Assembly (NCBI RefSeq): GCF_028389875.1
Contig: NC_084665.1
Location: 806,001 to 870,000, forward strand
Length of the DNA: 64,000 nt
Reading direction: 5' to 3'
Source of the DNA: Rhea pennata
Lineage: Eukaryota > Chordata > Aves > Rheiformes > Rheidae
Part shown: positions 48,042-64,000 of the stretch, piece after piece
How the letters are laid out: the number at the start of each line of letters is the position of its first letter
Numbering within the stretch: the first letter of the stretch is position 1
Program-made: the position numbers and the translations under genes
Notes under the pieces: generated by a model
Told to the model about the DNA's origin: nothing
Seen by the model: only the letters and a program-made list of their open reading frames with translations
The model's database searches: none

Positions 48042-51000
48042 AGTGGGGAAAAAGAACTGTAAACTGGATCAATTCTCACTGCCAAGGTGATAAAGCAACT
48101 TGCTTTTTATCAGTGGACTTTTAAATTTTTGAGTGAGTTTAGGACATGGAGTTACTTTCTTTTTAACTACCCATAAAGCAGCAATACATCAATGAAGACC
48201 AGGGCTGAAGTGGAAATGTTGATCCACTCTTGCACAAACACACTGGCTCGTTGACTTAAAAAGTGCCAGGGAACAGCTGGGTTGTGATGAATCAGTTCCA
48301 AGGATTATGTCTAGTACTCCACAGGCAGTTATCCTGAATGAGAGGAAATAAGCTCCTGCCAGTGGTATTAGTCTGAAAGCAAAGTTTGGGATCTCGGTCT
48401 TGTCAAATCTCATTAACGACTATTTGCAATCAGCTAATGAGTGAAGTCTTAAAACTGACACTTTTCTCCTGTGTGCAACCATCTAATTGGAAATGAAGAA
48501 TCTGATGTGATAAAGATCCTAAATACATCAAACAGCACTTGCTGACACCTGCTAATTTATCCTGAAAACACACTTTGATTCATTCTCACGTACATCTGTG
48601 TTTCATATTCTCCATTGCTGCTGTTGTCTTCTGATGAGTCTGTTAATAATTCCCTTATCAATTAGAGGATCATCATGTGATGGATGTGCTCTGGCAGCTT
48701 CACTGTATGAGTAGATATGTCAGCTGAAATTCTAAATAGAAGTATTCCGGAAAGGTGCATATTCAGACTTGATATAGGCATATCATCAGACAGCACGATC
48801 TTTTCTTTCTGTGGTGTAGAGCCAATTCTTTTTTCTTTTAAACGCGGTCTCTTGGCTCCTTCTCTGTGTGACTCTGCAGTGGTGACTGGTGATAATTTCT
48901 AGAGTGTGTTGTTGTCATGAGCCTGCTGTCCTTAATGGTGTCCAAAGGCGTGCTGGGTTACAGACATGTTCTGAAGACAGAGTTTCTTCTAGTTTAGTAG
49001 GACTGTGGATACCTATCTGGGTAGTGGAAAGGGGTTCTGCTGCCCTTTGAAATGTACGTTCAAATCCTACTTGGGAAGTAAATAGATTTTTGCACCGTGT
49101 TAGGCTACTCCAACTCTTCCTTAACCTATAATCAAGGAACCACTTAGAAAAAGTCACCTCCCTTCTCATAAATGGAAATATTGTGCATATATGGCACAGT
49201 CAGCTCTCCACCATCCAGAATAAGAGGGCTGAAGTAAGGTACTAGCAGCCAAGCCAGTGCAGATGCATGAACTTTGCAGAGCCAGCTTCATTCCAATACA
49301 ACCAATTACTCAGCTCAAATTTGCTGAATTCAAGCTAGCTCTGTAGGCAACTGCTCAGTATTTTCATAAGATCCTCTCAGTGCTGGGAAACTATTACTGG
49401 ATCAAGCACAACATTGGACCCATTGTACCTTGCTATTTGCAGAATTCCATATCTGGAAATAAGCTCTACTGGATGCAAGCCAGCTAAGCTAGCCCCTGTG
49501 TTAGAAGAGGTAGTGGTCAAACACATCAGCAACTGAGTTTGACAGTATGTTAGGTAATCTCACCATGAATAGTAAACAGGCTAATAGAAAGAGATTTTGG
49601 AGGGCAGTTTACCTAGCTGGGGTGGGAAACGTGATACCAGTTATTTCAATACTGTCCAGGAATTAGATTGCCTCCTTGTTTGGCAGCAGCTAAGCATGTT
49701 GTCTCAGATGGGAGCAAATAACTAAGACTGATAAGCTGGCATGTCCATGGAGTGGGTTTGATAACATGGCATTAGCTAGTGGATCCACCCAGAGCCTGCC
49801 CTTTCTTTTGTTGCAGTGTTGCCTTTTGAGTGAGATGGGTGCACATCTCTATCCAGAGAGGCAGAAGAGTCATTTAAAATAAAAAGAAATGTGGGGGTGA
49901 AATTGAGATGTTTGTTTCTCCTCTGCCTTTTTTTTTTTCCCCTTTTTTGTCCACTCAGCACACTGAAGTGTGAGGAAGGCCTTCAGGCATCTGTTACCTT
50001 GCCGAAGATAACTTTCGTTGAAGTGTCTTTTATCTTCCTGCTTTCAGAGAGGACCTAATACAATCAGTCCTGAATCCTGCTGCTGCAGAGATAACAAGCT
50101 GTTTATGCTTGACTTCAGCTGGAAGATGGCTTCCAGGGAAACAACACATCTTAAATATGCAGGAGTGTTACCTTATGCAGTATGACTATATTCGCTTGCA
50201 GAAAGAAAAAGGAGAGCGAGCTTGTGGTCAGTGAACAAGTTTAGGAATTGGATAGCTGGTTTTTTAAGCTCTTCCAATCATGCTTCATTTGAACTAGGTT
50301 TATCTGGTGACTTACCCAGCACAATCCAACATCTGTGGTCCCTGCAGCTTCCTAGCATTGCAGCTGTAGCATGACTGCTTGAGCTCGGGGGAAAAAAAAG
50401 TGCCTATGGAGAAAGGTACAGCAATTTTATTTTCTTCTCCAGCAAAATGAAACCTATTTAAAAATAAACATATATTGACGATGTGTATCAATATGACTGT
50501 ATTGAGCTATCTGTAAGTGAACTAGAGGAATGATCTTTCTATCATTCTGGTTCTTCATGAACTTGATTAATCACCTCTATAATTCTTTTTAAAAGAGAGA
50601 ATTAATGCTAAAAGGTAATATAAATTCTTTATTCTCCTTTCCTCATTGACTCCCTTCATTTTTCTCTTCTATTTGACAAAACTGTCTCCTTCACACATGA
50701 ATTTGGAAACACAATCTGTTCATTTCTTCATGCAAACCTCATGCAAGAGGTCACACTTCAACCCAGCAGGGACCTTGTAGGTCCCTTGTAGGGATTCCCT
50801 TGTAGGAATTCATTCCTATTTTAAGCCCTAGGTCCCTTTTGTAATTTTAACCAGGCTGTCCTGAAAGGTCCGTTAATTAATGGAAACTAACAGTCCGAAG
50901 GCAAGTTGGAGGTAGTCACACCCCAAATGCTATTTTCGCATGAAATCAAGTGCAAGATTGCTTTCGTTTCTGAGAGAAACATTAACTACAGTACCAGGCT

Positions 51001-52446
51001 GTATTGTGAACCGAAACAAAAGTACAGCTAGCAGATCCTGTTAACACTTCTAGCCTTTACAGTCCACAGTTTAAATCATTAATATTAAAGACAAACTTGA
51101 GGCTTTGAGAGTTAAAACATTTACCTTGTGGCTCACTGGCTTTCCTCCCACCCCCCCTTTTTTTTATTTTATTTTTTATTTACTCCAGTTTTAACTCTCA
51201 CTCTGTTGGAAGTGTCAGGTGTGATGGTTGTTCATGTGGTGTTTTCAAGTGCCATCTTCTGCCTGATCTTGGTATAGCTTCTACGAGGCTCCAAGAGGAA
51301 AAGAGAAAACTTTTAAATCCTGCTTAGTTTCCTGCTCAGCCTCAAGGTGCAGAGTAGGGTTTTTTTTAGGGTGAATGAGGACGGCAAGTCTCCAATTGCT
51401 GCCAAAACATTTCCTATTTTGAAATACGTTGTAGACATCTTGACAAACAAGGTTGTCCTCCACAACACATAGATGACCTCGTTGTGCTTCGTAGGCAAAA
51501 CCATGGTGGCATTTCCAGCTATGAGAAACGGACGGCTGGGCCCTTAGTTGTGCTGGGCCTGTCTTAGCCTATGAACTGGAGGGGACAGAAAGGTGCTGTG
51601 AGGAGCTCTACAGATGATGTCAAAATACCTGTTGAAACTGCTCTTTTGCTCTCCGAAGAAGTTAATTATTTCACTTTGTGCAGTTTTCAGGAGATCCTGG
51701 AGGTGTGTGTAGGGGGAAGCTAAGCTCAAAGTATTCCCCATGGGTTAATAGATACAGAAAACCTTGGGGCTTAGGTATTAGCACCTGCTTACACACTTTT
51801 ATAACAAGCCTGTGATTGTTCTAGGTAAATTCAAGAATAAGGAATACTTTTGCTTTTGTTATTGGTGGTTTGTATAGAAATACTGGGCTTTATGATTTTG
51901 CTTCTCTTAGAAATTTGCAATGGCTGATCAATGTTTTGGTTATTCTAATGCTAACAGGATGGGTAGAGTATGGCCCAAAGCCCTGGATCCCAGTAAGGCA
52001 CTGTGCTTTGCTTTTGAAACAATCATGAGAAAGATGTAAAATGAAAGCCAAACTAGTAAGTCCAGAAAAAGCATATTTGCTTGGCCTCTTGCTAATATTG
52101 CTTGGAGAAAGAGTCCTGGGACTGAGACTACAAACAACTGAGTAGTTTAAATTTTATATACTTTAGTGTAGAAGCATAGGTAGCATTCTTTCCCATTTTT
52201 TCTTCCTGTTGGATTTCTGTGATCTTTCTGCTCATGTTCAGCTTTTACACACACAAATTTAATCCTACCTCCTGGAGAACCTACAGCTTGCCCTATGTCA
52301 GAAAGCTAGGAAGGCAAAATTATTTCTCAGCTCAGACAGCAGTCTAGCCTTGGAACACTGCTCTCCAGTGTTAATTGCTCTCCACTAGCAAATACTCCTT
52401 TTACATTCTGGAGAGAAGGAGTGGCAGTTTCCTCAGGTATTCTCTC
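48042..52446. other. POLR3F 3' UTR and intergenic region
   Basis: No intact gene was found. Candidate hexamers such as AATAAA near 50463 occur but none is clearly the POLR3F signal. The only exon-like stretch is on the minus strand at 51281-51745 (listed separately). Confidence 0.45.
51281..51745 (-). other. Unrecognised exon-like minus-strand stretch
   Basis: On the minus strand, a pyrimidine tract ending CTCCAG precedes an open segment, DLLKTAQSEIINFFGEQKSS then FNR, ending AACAG|GTATTT. Further on, two overlapping frames stay open for about 60 codons (TTYFKIGNVLAAIGDLP in one, VYNVFQNRKCFGSNWRLAV in the other). I recognise no family. It could be an old decayed exon, part of an unannotated minus-strand transcript, or chance. 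Confidence 0.2.
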
Positions 52447-52649
52447 ATTAACGCCAATCAGTTTGTGGAATTTGGTGCTCTGAAAATGTCTTCTCTCTGT
52501 ATATCATTGTGCAGTTCTGCTCCAACTCTGTCATCTGCTTCTTGCTGTCCTTTCCAGAGAGGAAAGAGCTGTCTGTGGGTCTGAACTGCACAGAAGTCCA
52601 AGGGCAGTTTGTTTTGATCCTCTCCCACTGCCAGGGCCTGTTGAAATAC
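52447..52649 (-). pseudogene. RBBP9: RBBP9 last-exon remnant, frame-broken
   Basis: On the minus strand, after acceptor GTGCCCCTCCAG, the sequence reads YFNRPWQWERIKTNCP, then VQFRPTDSSFL (human: YFTRPWQWEKIKANCP, VQFGSTDDPFLPW, from memory). The frame then shifts near 52555-52565 and continues as WKGQQEADDRVGAELHN (human WKEQQEVADRLETKLHK). It shifts again near 52490-52515 and ends HFQSTKFHKLI (human HFQNTEFHELI). The catalytic Asp and His codons of this small serine hydrolase (Ser75/Asp138/His165 in human) can still be seen, but in different frames. The location between POLR3F and SEC23B on the minus strand is the human RBBP9 position. I could not find the four upstream exons, including the serine exon (GHSSGA). 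A unitary pseudogene is the best reading. Confidence 0.85.
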
Positions 52650-54190
52650 CTGGAGGGGCACAAAAAATAGAGTTAAAAACCTCTTCCTTATCTCCTTAAT
52701 GGTTTGTTTAGTTTCTTGATATTTCTGGTATAAACTCTTTAATAGCACAGACTGCAAGCTGGGAGCAGTCACAAATTTTATAGGTGCTTGAAGACTCAGA
52801 AGAAGTTGCCTGTTTCTTATGGCCAAACAGTCCATTCTGGGCTACGCAGTAATATTTAAAACACGTTTCCATTCCTCATGGCTTATTACATGTCAAAGGT
52901 TGCCAAATTTCCTATGCATGGTGTACCAAAACCTTCGTATAGCAAAGAACGTCGTACGACCTGTCCCACGTAGCTGAGAGAGCAGAAAGGAAGGGGTGCT
53001 TTGAGAGGAGGTGACAGTAGTTCTGCATGACTCTAGCATGCAAAGGAGGTGAGTTGGGTCACCGAGCACCTCAGCGCTCTGCACCAGTGCAGCTCCTGCA
53101 CGCTTGTATCCTTCCACACACGTGGTTTGGATTGGCTGGCAAACATTGCTAAGCTGCATCTCTGATTGTGCACATAATGCTTTAGACATAAACCTTTAGT
53201 CTGTGACTAAGCCACCCAGCCTCCTCGAGACTCTTCTGAGAAGTTTGGAAAGCAAGGAGGTCCATTCTGAACCTCGTGACTAGTAGCTCGGTCTCCTCGA
53301 CAATTTTGTCTAGCCCTTCCCTCCATGCAGTAAATAACCAAGTGTACCTTGCCTTCAAATCTTGTTAAACCACTGTCTTATTTACCACTGAACTTTGTTA
53401 AACTATTGTCTTACCTCAATAAAACATATTGCTGCTTCTCTCTTACACATGAAGTGCATCACTCATCTGCCACAAGGACTTCCTCATGGAGTGAGGAAAC
53501 ACTGTTGCCTCAAGCCAGCCATAAAGGTAAAGCAGGCTCACGCCTATTTTCTGAGAATAGCACGGGAAGAAAATCTAATTTACCTGGCTCAGGCATATTT
53601 TGGAGTAAATACTGGAAATGTATCTGAATGGAGTGCTGTCAAAGGGTGAAAGTTCTCAGAGCAAGCAAAATTAGGCAAATGTTACATTGGTCCTTTTCAA
53701 GCCATCAGTTTTTAGTCACTTGAGCATAAAGAAGCCAGGGTAAATTGCTAAATAAATTTGGTGATGCATTACAGTTACTGTAAGCACGGAGACGATTTAG
53801 CAGCTGTGAAAGTGCACAGCAAGCTCTCCCAGGCCAGTGGGCACACTTTAAAAATTCACAGAGATTTGAGAGTTACTCCTGATTCTCTCTTCCAGCAGCG
53901 TCTATGCGGGGTTTCTTCTTCGCTGCCAATCCCCGCTTGCGCGTGCTCGCCTCCAGCCTCTAGTTATTTTTGTGCCGATATTCTCTTCCCCCACGACAGA
54001 TAGATCCCTACAGCTGAAAGCACAGCACCGACCAGTTTTGCGGCGAGCGACGCCAGGCACGTTTCACAGCTGACGGAGCTTTCTCGCTGGGCAGGGAGCT
54101 CCGCAGGACCAGGCTGCTTTCTCTGCCCTGCAGACCAAACGATCTGCCGGGAGCTCCCCCGCGTTTTCTTTCCGTTTGCTGTCAGTTGCG
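52650..54190. other. Region expected to hold the upstream RBBP9 exons; none recognised
   Basis: I searched both strands by eye for the RBBP9 motifs VPGNGGG, GWYGWV, GHSSGA and LVSAYTSDLG and saw none convincing. Open frames at 52893-53189 (-) and 53395-53649 (+) have no family resemblance. A 33-base imperfect tandem repeat lies near 53361-53425. Confidence 0.5.
53361..53425. repeat. Imperfect 33-base tandem repeat
   Basis: CTTGTTAAACCACTGTCTTA recurs 33 bases later as TTTGTTAAACTATTGTCTTA. Confidence 0.6.
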
Positions 54191-54644
54191 GCTTTTAAAA
54201 GAGCACCCGCAAGCCCTTGTTACCGTGAGAGGAGAGGCGAAAAGCCGCCGGGCGCGGGCGGCGCGGGGACTTGGGCCAGAGCCTTTCCCCGTAGGGTGCC
54301 AGTGGGCAGATGGAGGAGGAGGCTGCCGGCGAGCCGGAGCAAGCGGTTCTGGGGCGACGGGGGGAAGCGCGAGGGAGCGCTTGGGTTCCCAGCCGGGGGC
54401 AGCGGGGCCGGCTACGGTTACTTGTTGCTCTCGTTATAACACCCCCCCCGCCGCCGCCGCCGCCACCACAGCGGGGAAACGGGCGACTCGCTTTGGCCTC
54501 CTCCCGCCTCGGGCCCTGCCGGCCCGCTCCCCCCCCCCGCGCGACGGCCGCCTGCCCTTCCAGCCTCCGCGACGCTTCGCCTGCCATCTTTAGTAGGGGC
54601 ACCCCGTTTCTAGTCTTCGGAGCGCCGCGCGCCGTGCCCTGAGC

Positions 54645-54796
54645 CAAGATGGCTCCCCTGACGCCTCCTCCGCCATGTCTCGGTCGGGCAAGCCTGCTGC
54701 CTAGCCTCCTTCCCAGCGTTCCGCCGGCTGCCCTCAGCCAAGATGGCGGCGGAGCGGCGCCGGGGGAGGGCGAGGCGTGCTGCTGCCGCCATCTTG
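54645..54796. promoter_or_regulatory. YY1 motif cluster, both orientations
   Basis: CAAGATGGC at 54645-54653 and CAAGATGGCGGC at 54739-54750 on the plus strand, and GCCGCCATCTTG at 54785-54796 (the same motif on the minus strand). YY1 sites of this type sit just downstream of transcription starts in many housekeeping promoters, so initiation in both directions is possible. Confidence 0.6.
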
Positions 54797-54994
54797 CTTG
54801 CGGGCACCCCCGCTACCGCTGAGCTGGCCTTCGCGGGCGCGCGGGGGGTGCCGGGAGCAGGTGGCGGCGGCGGCGGCGGGAGCGGCGCGGGCAGGTGGGC
54901 GCCGCGGGCGCGCGGGGGGTGCCGGGAGGCTGCGGGGTCCCTGTAGCCGGGCTGGGGCCGCCGGTGGTCCCGGGGGGCGGGGGCGGACACGCCG

Positions 54995-55000
54995 TATAAA
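54995..55000 (+). promoter_or_regulatory. TATA box in SEC23B CpG island
   Basis: GTATAAATGG within GC-rich sequence, 305 bases upstream of the putative exon 1 donor. The predicted start, 25-30 bases downstream, falls on or just after an uninterrupted 14-G run at 55010-55023. Confidence 0.5.
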
Positions 55001-55009
55001 TGGCGCCCC

Positions 55010-55030
55010 GGGGGGGGGGGGGGTGGGGGG
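55010..55030. repeat. G14-T-G6 homopolymer, G-quadruplex-prone
   Basis: Uninterrupted 14-G run, one T, then six G, ten bases downstream of the TATA box. Confidence 0.85.
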
Positions 55031-55799
55031 CTTGCGGCCCTCCGAGCGCCGCGGGGGCAGTGAGGACCCGCAGCAGCGCGCGCGGAGCGTTGGATCTCTC
55101 CGGCCCGGCCCGCCGGGAGGCGCTTTCTGCGGGCCTGGCGGCGGCCTCCCGGCTCGGCCTCCCCTGCCGCGGCAGAGGCGGCGAGGGGCCGGGGGGTGCC
55201 GTGAGGCGGCGCGCAGGGTGGCCGCCCTGGCGCGGTGGCGGTATCGCTCCCTAGGTGGCGGGTGGGCTCCTGACGCCTCCCTCGCTCGCGGGGAGCCGCA
55301 TGCGGTGAGTGTCTTAAATCCCCGAAGCCCGTTCTGTCCTGTGCTCCTTTCCCTCTGACTAGGGGTCTTTGTGAACAGTGTGTTGGTCTCAGACTTGGCC
55401 TCCTTGGCTCCCCCGCGGTTTTTGCCGAAGGCTTCAGGATGTATTGCAGACGTGTCCTGTTGGTCTTTGCTGGTCCCTGTTGGGCAGGATTGCCACAAGG
55501 CCTGAGGCTGGGTGGGCACTGAGATGTGAAACGTGGTACCCGCATGCTAAGAAGCTTGCGTTCTGGCTTTGAGAGTCAGGGTTCTTTTTTTGTTTCTTTG
55601 TTGGCTCTGATTGGATTTTAATTACTTGTCTGGGAGGTTGAGCAGAGCGCTGGACACAAAAGGTTAATGTAGGTGTACGGTTCATTTGATAATGGGATTA
55701 ACTCATTGCAACATATTAGCCTTCTCCTGTAACATCTGGTGTCTATGTATAGTTCAGATTTGCTGACCTCCCTGGCAGTACTGTTGTCCAGGCAGATAA

Positions 55800-64000
<8,201 letters not shown>

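Larger units (their letters stand above)
54190..55310. promoter_or_regulatory. SEC23B CpG-island promoter with non-coding exon 1
   Basis: Extremely CpG- and GC-rich sequence with (GCC)n near 54451-54468, C and G homopolymers, YY1-type motifs and a TATA box. A strong donor CATGCG|GTGAGT at 55304/55305 probably ends the non-coding first exon. It would splice to the acceptor before 55842, 15 bases upstream of the SEC23B ATG. Long open frames on both strands here reflect base composition. Confidence 0.7.

Noticed and set aside
49060-49080. GTTCAAATCC resembling a tRNA B box
   Set aside because: No A box, acceptor stem or cloverleaf around it.
53290-53400. Minus-strand stretch (TAWREGLDKI) that might be the RBBP9 GWYGWVKKELEKI exon
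   Set aside because: Similarity limited to a few residues and not supported at the nucleotide level.
53395-53649. 84-codon plus-strand frame with protein-like composition
   Set aside because: No known family, begins in a small tandem repeat, and no flanking splice logic.
54610-55545. 311-codon minus-strand open frame over the SEC23B island, with overlapping long frames on both strands
   Set aside because: Arg/Pro/Ala/Gly-rich in every frame, as expected from GC-rich DNA with few stops; no domain and no splice or start evidence.

Overview
The window is vertebrate nuclear DNA: multi-exon genes with GT-AG introns, CpG-island promoters and mostly unique intronic sequence. The gene order KAT14 - (survivin-like) - DZANK1 - POLR3F - RBBP9 - SEC23B matches human 20p11.23 apart from the survivin-like gene. 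Short introns, few recognisable interspersed repeats and very GC-rich promoters with G/C homopolymers suggest a bird or another sauropsid. The species cannot be fixed from sequence alone. I recognised no virus-derived element, transposon, tRNA, rRNA or CRISPR array.

Layout. 1-10.5 kb (+): the last seven coding exons of KAT14, the acetyltransferase subunit of the ATAC complex; its N-terminal exons lie upstream. 14.9-15.8 kb (+): a compact four-exon survivin (BIRC5-like) gene behind a CpG island with a ZNF143/STAF-type motif. 16.8-38.9 kb (-): DZANK1, traced through about 20 coding exons with five zinc ribbons intact, but with in-frame stops in two of its last ankyrin-coding exons. 39.6-40.25 kb: a CpG island that looks like a shared divergent promoter for DZANK1 and POLR3F, holding a CCAAT box, an RFX X-box-like site and a perfect CRE. 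40.15-48.04 kb (+): complete POLR3F in nine exons. 52.45-52.65 kb (-): a frame-broken remnant of the last RBBP9 exon at its expected syntenic place. 54.2-55.3 kb: the SEC23B CpG island. 55.86-63.5 kb (+): the first eleven coding exons of SEC23B, which continues past the window.

Most of these are housekeeping genes (chromatin acetylation, Pol III initiation, COPII budding) and are intact wherever I could translate them. The exceptions are the two minus-strand genes: RBBP9 is a relic and DZANK1 has lost the coding continuity of its ankyrin module. That local erosion, plus an extra survivin gene absent from the human locus, is the most noteworthy content. I found no evidence of an entirely new system. 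All gene identities come from recognising translated exons against remembered family sequences, not from a database search.
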